Of a stretch of 64,000 nt of DNA, positions 25,592 through 36,924 are shown one piece after another. The position numbers and the translations under genes are program-made. The DNA is from Combretum micranthum (taxonomy: Eukaryota; Streptophyta; Magnoliopsida; Myrtales; Combretaceae), in assembly GCA_024138025.1 (NCBI GenBank), contig JAMXBD010001363.1, positions 62,001 to 126,000 on the forward strand, in the 5' to 3' direction. The first letter of the stretch is position 1; every line of letters starts with the position of its first letter. The notes below the pieces were generated by a model that was given only the letters and a program-made list of their open reading frames with translations, was not told the DNA's origin and did not search any database.

Positions 25592-25867
25592 ATGAAGTTC
25601 CATTACACATTGTTCCTCCTATCCGTAGTGCTGCTTCTACTGCTTCCAGCTGATGAGGCGGCAAATTGCCAGGCGACAGAGCTGAAGACATGCATGTCGG
25701 CGTTCACAACAGGGGCAGCACCGTCAAGGGAGTGCTGCGACAAGCTTAGAGGGCAGAGCCCATGTCTCTGCGGTTACCTGAGAAATCCAAGCTCAAAGCA
25801 GTATCTTAACAACCCTAATGCCAGAAAGGTTGCTTCTGCTTGTCGTGTTTCCCTTCCCAAATGTTAG
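25592..25867 (+). CDS. Type-2 non-specific lipid transfer protein (nsLTP2)
   Basis: This 91-residue protein is probably secreted and would bind lipids in a small hydrophobic cavity; nsLTP2 proteins act in the cell wall and are linked to cuticle and suberin lipid export and to defence. Residues 1-24 form a signal peptide (basic start MKFH, Leu/Val-rich core, small residues DEAA before N25). All eight cysteines are present, at 26, 34, 48, 49, 58, 60, 84 and 91. Their spacing is C-x7-C-x13-CC-x8-CxC-x23-C-x6-C, exactly the type-2 pattern, with Leu59 between the CxC pair. The mature protein of about 67 residues fits the ~7-kDa family size. The gene has no intron in the coding part. I chose ATG 25592 because it gives a standard signal peptide and lies downstream of the TATA box; the longer reading from 25502 starts before it. 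An AATAAG near 25893 may serve in polyadenylation. It is the only intact-looking gene in the window. Confidence 0.93.
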   Translation: MKFHYTLFLLSVVLLLLLPADEAANCQATELKTCMSAFTTGAAPSRECCDKLRGQSPCLCGYLRNPSSKQYLNNPNARKVASACRVSLPKC

Positions 25868-25958
25868 GTCTGTTTGAAAAAAAATTCAAAATGAATAAGA
25901 ATCACTAGTAAATGTAATAATTATATGGGTCAATGTTGTGAATGAGGTTTGAGGTTTG

Positions 25959-26211
25959 GTAAAATAAATAATTGAGTACCTAAACTTTGAAATTAATCAA
26001 TTTATTATTTAAAAGAATTTTTTTATGTATGTCAATGGTATCCCGTTAAATTAGCTAACATCATCATCTTATGTGATATTTTTAATCAATATGGTGAAGA
26101 TATTATTGATGTGCATAAAAAGTTCTTTTTTGGTACTATATTGATCAGTTTCAAATTTTATGTACTAAATTTATCAATTTCAAAGTTTAGATATGTAATT
26201 ATATATTTTAC
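25959..26211. mobile_element. MITE with ~53-bp terminal inverted repeats, 90 bp downstream of the nsLTP gene
   Basis: The left end GTAAAATAAATAATTGAGTA and the right end read as reverse complement GTAAAATATATAATTACATA match well. The similarity continues inward through CTAAACTTTGAAATT. It is non-coding and about 253 bp. A clear target-site duplication was not seen, so the superfamily is not assigned. It may overlap or flank the 3' end of the nsLTP transcript. Confidence 0.6.
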
Positions 26212-27249
26212 TAAAATCCATATAACATTTGATATTTATCCTAATTATATCTGTATGCATACATACAGTCTATCAATCTCTCCAAGGTTGTAATAATGTC
26301 AGTTATGAGACAAAAAATTAATGGGAAATCGTGGAGTTTAATTAGTATGGTTTGTTGTTGATTTTTCCAAGGTTTCAGTATTACCAGGTTCTCTCATACT
26401 CGATTGTTAATTGTTACTTTTCGTATGCTTCTGAATATTTAGAACACTATATATTTTATCCAAAGTAAGTGCATAAAAAAGTAATAATATAATTATGTTT
26501 TTTTCTTTTTCATTTGGCGTTTTAACAAGTGTATCCTTGGTATTGTCGCTAAAGAGTTAACCTTATATGAAATGGATATGATATGACGTTCTACTCATAT
26601 CATGTACATAGTCTTCTTGAGAACTTGAAAAATTTTGTAATAAATATATTAGCCAACAACTTGCTCTACAGGCTTTGCAGGAGAAAGCCTACCCGAAGTC
26701 GTTGAAGTACTAGCCTAGTAGTCATAACAGAACCGGGTGGTAGTATTCAGCTGGAAAAAACAGAAACAGATCCATGATTCTCTAGCTTTTAAGAGAGATT
26801 TCATGCGTTTTATTTTGAGTTAATGTAACTTTAGAACCTGAATTTTTCTCTAATATACCATTAACTATCCAAACTTTAAAGTAGTCAATTAAATACTTAA
26901 TTAAAATTTTTATATTCACTAATATTATCTTAATAACAATATTAACTCTATTTACTGAGTTAATATTCCCAAAGATTGGAAATGTGATAGGTGTCAAGTA
27001 GCTTAGAAAATTAGACAATTAAACATGCTTATCCATCAATTTTCTAAGTTTTTTTTTTTTTAATATCTACTTCTTGATGGACCAGTCTAGACCACAGGTC
27101 TTCCAAGCCATGTCCAACCCATAAGCCATCTGGGTCGTCCTATTGGGTTAAGGCCAATCCATGCCAACAACAACCTGAAACCCCATCTAGACACCTGTTA
27201 CCTTGGCTTGACTACCCATTAACTCCTTCAATACTCAGTCGACATTATG
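26212..27249. other. Non-coding DNA between the MITE and the copia element
   Basis: No gene. At 26815-27020 there is another 'gttaatgtaactttagaacctgaa' block like the inverted ends of Mutator-like repeats, without an obvious partner. Poly-T is present near 27048-27060. Confidence 0.5.
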
Positions 27250-27786
27250 TGTTAACTGAAAATTAATAATTCAATATTATTTGATCATCTAGCCTTATTT
27301 GAATTATAACATAATCATAAATTGTAGCATGTTAATTTATAAAGATGAGGATGGATACATACGTGATAATGAATTAATTGAAGCAATCCACAAAAGATAG
27401 ATGAAAAAGTAATAAAATTGAATTTGAATTGGAAGTGTGTACAGGAAAGTTCTACGATTCTCTACACCTATAGTGTTTTCTTCTGTTTTGTTAAAAGATA
27501 GAGTAAACACAACACACATATAGGTAGAGAGAAGGTACCTCTTCTTATGTTATCAGAATATGAATAAACCAAACCATCATTGGGCTACTTAATAATAAGA
27601 CCCAAAAACTATAATTCAATCTACTATATAGTCAAGTGCTTCATAACCCAGTAAAACATAATTGATCACATATATGAGTTATGTCTTAAACTTTCCTAAC
27701 AATAGAATAAAATTTGACATTCTATTAATCCTTATATTAACAGATGACTTATGCTAATCCAAAATAAAAAATAAATAAAACTAGCA
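27250..27786 (-). repeat. 3' LTR of the copia element
   Basis: 537 bp. It is aligned throughout with the right LTR: shared TGAAAATTAATAATTC, CACCTATAGTGTTTTC and CTTATGCTAATCC blocks. Confidence 0.85.
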
Positions 27787-27797
27787 ATCTCCCACTT
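27787..27797 (-). other. Polypurine tract of the copia element
   Basis: On the minus strand it reads AAGTGGGAGAT immediately before the LTR start TGCTAG. This is a standard plant copia purine tract and fixes the orientation. Confidence 0.8.
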
Positions 27798-28387
27798 AGA
27801 TTGCATATGTTATTATTAATAAGAACAACAATGTGGATTAATGTGGCCACGAAGTATGTCAAAATAATAAGCAAACACTTTTAACGAACAACCCTTAAGT
27901 CCAAAATAAGAGTAAAAGTTCTTAACATGGTTGAGTATCATGTCCAATAGGGATATCAATGCTACATGCTAAGTTCCAACCTCTCGATGACTTAAGTAAA
28001 TGTGAAATATGGGAATCAAAGGAAACACCAAACAAATGGGATCAATAGGTAAATCCTAACAAAATGGTCCTAATATCTCCCTCAAGTGCTTGTTGAGTTC
28101 TCAATACAAATTAATAAAGAACTCAGCTTAACAAAATGAGACAGGGTTAGAATATCGCTAATATAAACAATGTCATATTTCATGACAAAGGAATGTATAA
28201 CAAATTTATATGGCAACAAAAATGGCTATAGCTTATAATTATAGTCTCGAGACAAGAAGTTTAATTTATTAATCATCATTCAAAAGTTGAAATATCACAA
28301 AATAGCCATATAACTCCCATTAATCTAAAATATCAAAAGGGATAACTGGACCCACACAAGTCACATGATATGAAATATTGTAATGTC

Positions 28388-28756
28388 ACGTTTTGTATGC
28401 TGAAATCGTCTGGAATGGAATAGATTGGAATTGTAGGAATTGAACAAACTGAACAAGGGAATAACAAATCCATTCATATGTTTGGATACATTCACAAAAT
28501 GAAATGATTATATAATAAGATTTGTCAAAAATACTCTTCATATTAAATATATACAATAGATATGTGTAAGATAAAAATGTAATTAAAAAAAACTATATAT
28601 AGATGGAATGGAATTGCGATTTCGCTTTTGAGGAAGTGGAATTGAATTCCTCTTAGAATCACAATTCCGGCTTCTAAAATTACTTCTAAACATTGGGAAA
28701 GGAAATGGAAGTTAGAATCGTGATTCCATTCTGGCTTATTCTTACGTACCAAACGT
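28388..28756. mobile_element. MITE (~369 bp) inserted in the copia pol gene
   Basis: The terminal sequences ACGTTTTGTATGC and, in reverse complement, ACGTTTGGTACG are inverted repeats. The similarity extends inward (TCTGGAATGGAAT versus CCAGAATGGAAT). The insertion breaks the copia reading frame right after the RNase H end motif. A target-site duplication was not resolved. The ORF 28543-28797 (minus) is a chimera of copia and MITE. Confidence 0.6.
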
Positions 28757-29210
28757 ACCATAATAGCTAAGCCTTGAGTTAGTGGGTCTACAATCATATA
28801 CTCTGTAGCAATGTATTCAATGGAAGTCTAAAACTCCCAAACTTTCTCTTTATCAATGTGTTCAAAATATTTGGTACAAGCTAAAATTTATTGCTTTAAG
28901 AGAAACTGATTGGAGCATTATTATCATAATAAATGGTTAAGGGTCTTGATATGCTCTCAACAATTTGAAATCTGGATACCAAATTCCCTAATCGTACAGC
29001 TTAGGGTCTTGATATGCTCTCAATAATATGAAATCTAGATGTCAAATTCCCCAATCATATAGCATGGAAAGTAGCCTCATAATAAACTAAATACTCTATT
29101 TAATTTGCTTGTTTGATTAGATGTTGCCAATTGTGAAACTTCAAGTTTATCTTCTCTTAAAGTCGCATCTAAATTTACTATGGCTAAATAATTTCTTTTT
29201 TTAGAGACTT
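28757..29210 (-). pseudogene. Copia RNase H C-terminal remnant
   Basis: The minus strand gives short copia-like runs: YEATFHAI near 29080, then SISRPLTIYYDNNAPISFS near 28900-28960, and IEYIATEYMIVDPLTQGLA near 28760-28820. They correspond to the conserved 'YEATSQALWLRNF', 'RPLKIYCDN' and 'IADPLTKGLP' end of copia RNase H. The catalytic Asp in YCDN/YYDN is retained, but the frame has stops and shifts. A 63-bp tandem duplication (28939-29064) lies within the coding part. It is non-functional. Confidence 0.75.
28939..29064. repeat. 63-bp tandem duplication in copia pol
   Basis: Two copies (28939-29001 and 29002-29064) of TAGGGTCTTGATATGCTCTC-containing sequence. They are diverged at several positions. 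Confidence 0.85.
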
Positions 29211-29744
29211 AACTCAAATTTCTTAAATTTGTCCCATTCAAAGATTTTACTATAATAATAAAAAAAAAAAGCTAGGCAAAAGAACTTATGGTAAGTGAAC
29301 ACAACAAAAGCTAAATATAAATAATATATAATAATCAAAACTTGTCATATAATAAATCTCCTTCTACATCCACTCATCTAATGTATTGATTAGATTAAAA
29401 TTGTTATGCTATTGCAATCTTGTATGAGGGTCCTAAATCTCAATACATAGCCAATATAAAAAGGGGGTTAATGACTCGTTTGGTACCTGAACTTTTTGAA
29501 AAAGAGCAATTAACTACCAAAATTTAAAAGATCAATTTAATACATGTTCCAACTTTGCGATGACTCGAATTATACCTGAGCTAACATCGTCAGTTCCGTC
29601 TAATAATGTAGCAAAACCATCCAATCTAAGGCTAACACGTGTCATTTAATATTTATTAAAAAAACAATTATTAAAATGCAAAATAAGTAAATGAAAACTA
29701 AATTTTCATAGTGACCAGCATTATTGTCTTCAATAGGAGATATT

Positions 29745-30240
29745 TGTTGTGGTGAGCTAGGTGCGGCGGTGGTAGTGGCGTAGCACAAGCTGTGGCACCC
29801 AAGATAGCACGATAGTCATCATCGAAGAGGAAAGTAGACGACGTGTGACTGCTAGTAATATTGGGGTTAAGGATTAAGAGGAAGAAGCGAAATCAAGGGT
29901 GGTAGTAGTCGCGATGGGGGTAGAGCAAGCGGTGGCAATGTTTGGAGGAGGAGGAAAAAAAGTGGTGTTGACTTTATGGAGCATGCTTTGAAGCCATGAA
30001 GATAGATCGGAGGGGTTGTAGTGTACGATATCGTAAGCGAGATGTAAGAGAACTCCGTCTTCACCAACACTACTAAAACCACAACCACCACTACCCATCA
30101 CAATTTCTAGTTGTCCAATCTTCTAAGCAACATCAGCCATTGTCGGGGAGCAAACTTTGTAGCCTATAACCACCAGTAGCTCATCCATCCCACCTCTGGC
30201 ATTGCTACAACTGCCAAAGTTATGGTCTAGCTGTTGTTCT
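29745..30240 (-). pseudogene. Captured N-terminal fragment of a DELLA (GRAS) repressor gene
   Basis: Read on the minus strand, the fragment begins with an acidic/Gln stretch and then MDELLVVIGYKV (30188 downward), the DELLA motif with Val in place of the usual Ala. MADVA follows, then an in-frame TAG where DELLA proteins have Gln, and next KIGQLEIVMG. VHYNPSDLSSWLQSML, the TVHYNP motif, comes after that, and then a Pro/Thr/Ser-rich linker. After a frameshift it continues with DDDYRAILGATA, like the 'DLRAIPG' segment before the GRAS domain. In intact genes these motifs bind the gibberellin receptor GID1 and make the protein gibberellin-degradable. No GRAS domain follows; the fragment ends at the element's inverted repeat. 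It cannot encode a full DELLA protein, but transcription could give small RNAs against a parent gene. Confidence 0.85.
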
Positions 30241-30294
30241 TCTTCTCAAATGTTATTATAGGGCTATTTAGCTTTATCATTCTTATCTTTGATA

Positions 30295-30320
30295 ACCTCT
30301 CCTCCTCCTCCTCCTCCTTC
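30295..30320. repeat. (CTC)n trinucleotide repeat in the Pack-MULE interior
   Basis: Six or more CTC units. Confidence 0.85.
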
Positions 30321-30787
30321 AACATTGGAATAGTGGTGGAGATCTTGCTTCATTGGATTATGATGAATTTTGTGAAAAAAAAATTTAGGGAACAGGTTTT
30401 AGGTTTATTTGCAGATCCAATCTATGTGATGAAAGCTTTGAGAGACTGTAGCTTAGATTAAATTATAAGAAGAGGACATCATCAAACTCATAATAGGTTA
30501 AGTAACAAAAACCATAGTGATGGGTAGTAGTGTTAGCTCAGAATATGAAAATTCAATTTTCATTTACTTATTTTAATAATTGTTTTGCTTTTTTAAATAT
30601 TAAATGACACATGTTAGGCTTGGATTGGATGGTTTCACCACATCATTAGACGAAGCTAATGGTGTTAGCTCGAGTATGATTTGAGTCATCGAAAAGTTGG
30701 TACAGGTATTACATTGATGTTTTTTAAAATTTGGGTAGCTAATTACTCTTTTCTGAAAAGTTCAGGTACGAAACAGGTCATTAACCC

Positions 30788-32494
30788 TAAAAAAAAACAA
30801 ATATCAAACTTGTACACTTACATGTTCACTTGTGATGAATGGTTGTTCCATTCCTTGCTGGTTCCATGTAAAGTTGTTATTACGACATTTAATTATATTT
30901 TAAATACTGAATAGCAATTGATGAATTACTATTACGTAAAGTAATTAATAACAATTTATATCACCATTTCATGAGTTTTTATTTAATGGCTTATTTTTCC
31001 ATATTTCATAATTACCCCTACCTTAGAAACTAAATCCTACTAAAATTACATATATCTATAATAAATGCAATAATTATTTTACTTTTATAATAAGCGCAAC
31101 ATATGCATTTTCTGGTTATTCCGATATAATTTCAACTAAATATCCTAATAGCCAAGTAATAGTTATTATACCTTTATCACATTCCTATTGAATTGTAGTT
31201 CAACTCCCCGTTTTATTCCATATGATGAAGTAAATGGGTTGTTAATTTTTAACATCGATAGGGCATTATAATTTCAGGTATATAACATTCAATATATACC
31301 AAATAATTCTCAATAATGATGGCATACTGATAGGGTATGAACATTATTCATGAAATTCAACATAAATGTCGATACATTTAAATTAATTCAATTTGACACA
31401 ACATTCTATATGATTAGTCTCGCGATAAGCAAGCCTACAATCATATAAAATTGTAATAAGCACATTAAAATAAGCTTAGTGTGACAACCCCAGAATTGCA
31501 AAATCAAATCACATTGATCTCAAATCTAAAGCTCACATGTGATGTTTAGAAAAAATTTCTTGTCAAACATACAAAATATAAATAAAATATTAAACCTTAT
31601 AAGTTAATGTAAAATTACCATATTATCAAAATCATAAAATAATGTCTGTAGTTAAACAACATATATTATTTTCTCATGTTTTTATGAATATATGTGTGTG
31701 TCTGTGTGTGTCCATCTTCATACCCATAGAATAATGAAATGCGGTGGGAATATTCATAATGAAAACAATGTGTCTCATTGTATTACGTATGCAAACTTCC
31801 ATGTTTTCGTTTGTTATAAGAATATATATTTTTAATAAAAGGAAAAACTAAACTTTATGCTTACCTTTATAGGATTATCTTCCAGCTACGTATATCTATA
31901 GGCATAAATGTCATATGAATTGGCTATTGTGTTGGGTATGAAAAGAATGAAACATGCATTCATCACTTTATTATATTGATATTAATGGTTATATGTGCAA
32001 TAAGAATAAACAAAGCTAATATGCTAAATAGGATTATAAGAGTTTATATCTTCTCCTCAAATCTAATTACTTTATATAATTTATATTAAATATCATATAC
32101 ATTAAGATTAAGCAAATATAATATGTAAAACAAGATTCTAGGAGATTCATATCTTGTCCTCAAGTCTTATTACTTTATTTCATTCATATTAATTATTATA
32201 TACATAATAAGAACAATGAAAAATAATATGAGAAACAAGGTTCTATGAGATTCGCATCTTCTTAAATATGGGCTGATAAACTGATAGCTATAAATAAATC
32301 CTTAAGAGTTGCATTAAATCTACCTAGCTACCATGCTAAGGATTCATATTCATCATTCCAGCTTTCAAAAAATTGATGCAAACAAAGTAAATAAAAACTT
32401 CAATAATATGTAACTTATTGCTCATAATTAATTAAGGTTTCCTATGCAAAGAAAAAACACGAATACAGACATTAACAGCCACAAAGTGATTATA
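30788..32494 (-). other. Degenerate interior of the copia element
   Basis: No readable gag or pol was found. The stretch contains a (TG)n tract at 31692-31711 and a ~104-bp tandem repeat at 32002-32270 (three copies, the last one partial). Confidence 0.55.
32002..32270. repeat. ~104-bp tandem repeat, 2.6 copies
   Basis: Copies start at 32002, 32104 and 32209 and share AAGATT/AAGAAT.., GATT(C)TAGGAGATT(C)ATATCTT and ATTACTTTAT words. Periods are 102 and 105 bp. Confidence 0.75.
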
Positions 32495-32511
32495 CATGGT
32501 TCTAATAGCAA
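32495..32511 (-). other. Primer-binding site (initiator tRNA-Met) of the copia element
   Basis: Minus strand TTGCTATTAGAACCATG matches the usual TTGGTATCAGAGCCATG at 14 of 17 positions. It lies one base from the LTR end. Initiator Met priming is the rule for copia elements. Confidence 0.75.
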
Positions 32512-32512
32512 T

Positions 32513-33047
32513 TGGTAATTGAAAATTAATAATTCAATATTATTTGATCATCTAATCTTGTTTGAAATATTACATAATCATAAATTACAGCATGTCCATT
32601 CAAAAAGATGAGAGATTAATGCATGAGTGATAATGTATGAATTGAAACAATACACAAAAGATCAATGAAAAGTAATAAAACTAAATTTGAATTGGAAGTG
32701 TATATAACAAAGTTTTTATTGTTCTCTTCACCTATAGTGTTTTCGTCTATTGTGTTAAAAGTTGGAATAAACACAACACACTTATATAGGTAGAGAGCAG
32801 AGACCTCCTTATGTTATCAGAATATAAGTAAACCTACTCATCATTGGGCTACCCAATAACAAGACCTACAAACTACAATTTAGTCTACTATATGTCAAGT
32901 GCTTCATAACCCAATAAAACGTAATTAGTCATATATATGGCTTATGTCTTAAATTTGCCTAACAATACAATAAAATTTAACATTCTATTAATCGTTATAT
33001 TAACAATTGACTTATGCTAATCCAAAATAAAAAAAATAAAACTAACA
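32513..33047 (-). repeat. 5' LTR of the copia element, with a TATA box
   Basis: 535 bp, aligned with the left LTR. A minus-strand TATATAA at 32782-32788 lies in the expected promoter position. Confidence 0.85.
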
Positions 33048-33899
33048 TTGCACTCAACATCTCTTGGTATACTCTCTTAAATTAGGCTAGGCATTTGCAA
33101 ACGTAGATTAGTGGGTTTACTCTACGTCCATCATAATCATCGTTTGTCCACTCTACCATAATTCCACAATGCAATCAACCATTAGGGGATAAATTATAAA
33201 GAACCTTCTCTCCTTCATGGGAATGGCAATGTCACCTGAACTATCTTTCATATTTATAATCTACCCATAGATTGACATGATTGCAGACTTAGATATCAGA
33301 ACAACCGCATCGAGTCCCCTATCATGCGAGTGATCGTGATTTTGTTTTGAAAGCCTATGATTCTATCTAGTCTTGTCTAGATTGTCGATACTCAAACTCT
33401 ACTAGATTGGAAGTAGTAATACTACTTGACGTGTGTCACTTTCCTATTTACTAAAAGTATCAATTTAGCAAATAAAATTGGCTCTATTAGTTGAAGTAAT
33501 ATTAATAAACACAAAAACTTTAATTAAATACTAAATTGACATCTTTAATATTCAAGTAGTAAATTGTATATTTGAGAAAAATTTATGTATCAACATGATA
33601 TTGACCCTTTTATTTTATGTTGTGTTATTTTTTTCTATGATCTAATCAAGTATTTGCATCTTATGACTTTCCCAACTTGTTTTTATCATCTTCCAGGGTA
33701 TAAAGTAAAATTTTTACAATTTTTATTTTGTGTATGTGTGTTATTGTTTTTTATTTGTATTCTTTTGAAATTTATTAAGTTTTTACAATTTCATTCAAAC
33801 CGGGCTTTTCCCCCTTTAGTGACATAGTTTGAATTATGATTGGCATGATTTATCCTTATTCTTGACAACTAATTAAGTTCAATTTACAATTTATTGATA
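33048..33899. other. Non-coding DNA, no gene recognised
   Basis: The ORF at 33585-33827 is a Phe/Leu-rich reading of T-rich DNA with no family motif. The left end of the LTR that follows could begin anywhere in the last few hundred bases of this stretch. Confidence 0.45.
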
Positions 33900-35232
33900 T
33901 GATTTTTTGTAGAATTGATACTTGGTTGGTGTGCATATATATATATTCATGTCAGGTCAAATTGGAGCATATTAGAGATATTAGAAAGAATTAGAAGAGA
34001 ATTATGTCAAAGAGAGATCAAGGAAGCAAAGGCAAACACTAAGATAGCAAAATCACGGTATGAAATAGAGAGGAATTTCAAGTCCAGTATCTACTAAGGC
34101 TTGGATCATAGGCGTGACAATTGCAATTTAGGAGAGTAATGGAACTCAAATTCACGCCTAGGATATGTAAAGAACTGAAGAAAATTAGCAGCCAATGTCT
34201 ACCAAGGGACGGATTGCGAGAGCAATTCATGGAAAACTATCAAATATTGGTATGAAGTCTTAAAAATCATGGGCATGAGAACTAGGATCCAAGGGAGTTT
34301 CAATGAGCATAGTGTCTACTAAGGCACAAGTCACGCCCATGATTTGAAGTTAGAGCAGCAAAAAATTCTATTGAATACAAATGTCACTGGCATAATAGTT
34401 AGAAAGGCTTGAATATGACTTTTATATTTCTTTCACCAAACAGTATGTCTCCTAGTTAAGGTCGTACATTTTCACTAAAACCTCGTAAAAAAATGTTGTG
34501 TTCATGAAAAAAAAAAAATACACCATAATTCAAAAGGAGATAATCTAGACATTTTTTCCTTGCAATTGATATCAGTTTGTAGTTATTGTTCCTTAGAGAG
34601 TTTTTTTTGTCAGATATCGAGTTTTGTGTGCAACTTCTGTAAAAAGTCGTATGGTAATCACCTTTGAGACTCGAAAGAGAAACAAAGGACTGTCATTCAT
34701 TTTGTGTATTCAAACTTCATCAATGTAATAAAAAAGGTATTTCCTTCTTTTCCCTATTTCCATGTTTTATTTGTTATTCGTTTCCGCATTTTGTCATTAT
34801 TGTTGATGTTTCATGAGTGAGTAGTAGTTTAGGGTTTTATGAAGTCATGTTAACATTAATGTGTGTAATTATGTCACTTCACTATTAAGTATTGATTTCT
34901 AGTGATTTGGACCTAAAAACAATTAAGATAGTGTAGTGCACGACATGGTCTTACATTAGATCCCAACGGAATATGTTGAGAAATAATTCCATCGAGTAGA
35001 TTTGGATCACTAGGACAAACTACTCCTATTAATAAAGATATAATTAGGAAGTTTGCTACATTTTTTGAGGAATTCAAGAATAATAACAGAGATTAACACA
35101 ATCTTGACTTGTCCATTCATTAGAAGAGATTCTAATGAATGGAATTAGGATTAGAACTGAGTAGTCTTGAGAAGAATACTTATGATTCAAGAATTTCTGC
35201 AGATAATAATTAATAGGAAGATATTCTTAAGT

Positions 35233-36924
35233 TGTAATGCCCTAAACTGAAGGCGTTATCAGCCCATCACGTGTCCTCACTAGAGACGAACACGCTAAGG
35301 CTCGGATTCTATTAAACCATAATTTATAATACAATATACTCCAATTTCTCAAATTTAATGGTACTAAAACATTGTTGTCATAATAAAACTTTTGAACACT
35401 TAGTTGGCATAAACCAAGCACCAACTTAAATCAAACTTAAAACATCACAAGAAAAGGTTGATAATAAAAAAAATCATAAAAACTATTTAAAATTTATTAA
35501 AGTCTTCAACTGTAACTATCTTCAATCTGAAATTTCTAGTAATCATCATTGGTCTCAAATTCCTCCTTGATAATGCCCGTATGGCTCTTTAATCCTCCTT
35601 TAAGCTTCAAAATTCCTTGATAATGCTTGTGATGGTTGGAAATGGGCTTGATCATTTGCTTAATTGTGGATAACTACCATTTACTTATTCCAATGTTACC
35701 TGAAATGAATATATTACAACTTTGAGTGCCAATTCTCAATAAATTTTCTAATTAAGCACTAAATTGCCCTTAATATCCATGGAAATCATGAATAATTTAT
35801 GCCTATCATAGCACCTATACTCTTGGTCTACTAGACCCAGCCAAACACAAGCAACAGCCAAATTAAAGTCGGATATCATTAAATTTATTTGCAGTTTCTA
35901 AGCCTATATTCACAAAAATAGCTGAGGTAAAGACCTACCTAAAACAATATTTGGAACAAATAATTTAGCTTCTCCAGAAACACTGATCATATAAAGCAAA
36001 CTAACTCAAAACTTGCTTTGAAAAGAAAAACATATTCTAAAGTTATCTAATCTCTTAAACTATTAAGAACTATAACTATTCTAGGTATAGATATGCTTTA
36101 CTACTAGGATTTAGGAGTATTAGAAGATAAACTAAGAGACAAGTTATTTAAGAAGGTAAAAAACATGGATCAAAGAATACTACACAATCCCTTTTTAAAT
36201 TACACTCGTGATAGGGGGCATGATAGACTAGGGACACGAGATACACACATGTGACGCTGATTATGGTGGCATGACCTCCATCATGGCAACGATCAGCTAG
36301 ATTTGCAATACCCGAGGAGATCATGGCCTGTGATACCCAAGGAGATCACGGTCTGTATCATGGTCATTATTTCTGTTTGTACTTCTACTGGATCAAAACA
36401 CAAAAAACATCAAAAGAAAAACCCTTTTTCTTGATTTTTAATCCAGACCAAACTCCTAAAACATATATATATTTATATATATTGACACAAAATATCATTA
36501 TAATCACATTACTTGAACACAAATGATGTTCCTTCCTCCTTTGATCACAAAAACACCAAAATCACCAAAGATGAAATTGAGGGTTTTCTTAATTCTCTCC
36601 CAAGATTGAATCCCTTCAATGTTACAGACAAAATGCAAGAGGATAAACTTTATAAGCCTTTAAAAGAACCAAAGGGAAAAAAACTTACCTAAATTTTCTG
36701 GCTTCTGTTCTTCCTTGAAGCTGATACTTCCTTAAGGGAGTTTAAGGGTTAGACCTTTTGTGAAAGTGCTATAAAAGAAATGTATTTCTTTTAGGTGAGG
36801 GAGGGGAAAAGGTTTTTTTTTTTTTTCATTATAATTCTTTTTAGGATAGACCGTAAAAACCCTCTCATTTATCAACATATGACAACTTTTCCTTTGATAT
36901 GATTTATTTATTTTTTATATTTCA
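35233..36924 (-). mobile_element. 3' LTR of a Tekay-type gypsy element (minus)
   Basis: On the minus strand the LTR starts TGAAATAT at 36924, right after the purine tract AGGGGCAAGAGA. It ends TTTAGGGCATTACA at 35233. The length of 1692 bp is normal for the lineage. It is non-coding apart from chance ORFs. Confidence 0.6.

Larger units (their letters stand above)
29465..30787. mobile_element. Pack-MULE-like element carrying a DELLA gene fragment
   Basis: Long terminal inverted repeats of about 240 bp (29465-29705 and 30545-30787) begin GGGTTAATGAC and stay similar throughout; they are roughly 80% alike by eye. This fits a Mutator-like element. The 840-bp interior is more GC-rich than its surroundings and holds part of a DELLA coding sequence on the minus strand. 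No transposase was seen, so it is non-autonomous. The flanks (ATAAAAAGG left, TAAAAAAAA right) give only a partial 9-bp duplication. The element sits inside the copia element, so it inserted later. Confidence 0.75.
27250..33047 (-). mobile_element. Decayed Ty1/copia retrotransposon (minus) with two nested insertions
   Basis: Two direct LTR copies (27250-27786 and 32513-33047) bracket the element. Both plus-strand ends are TG..CA. A primer-binding site complementary to initiator tRNA-Met adjoins the right LTR and a copia-type purine tract AAGTGGGAGAT adjoins the left, so the element runs on the minus strand with its 5' LTR on the right. The RNase H end of pol is recognisable at 28757-29210. 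A MITE (28388-28756) and a Pack-MULE-like element (29465-30787) sit inside, leaving about 3 kb of original interior, so it is internally deleted. The LTRs differ at roughly 15-20% of positions by eye, indicating an old insertion. The flanking 5-mers (TTATG left, TTGCA right) do not match. Confidence 0.85.

Noticed and set aside
31480..31520. LTR-like start TGTGACAACCCCAGAATTGC inside the copia element
   Set aside because: No matching LTR end, no target-site duplication and no internal LTR landmarks were found nearby.
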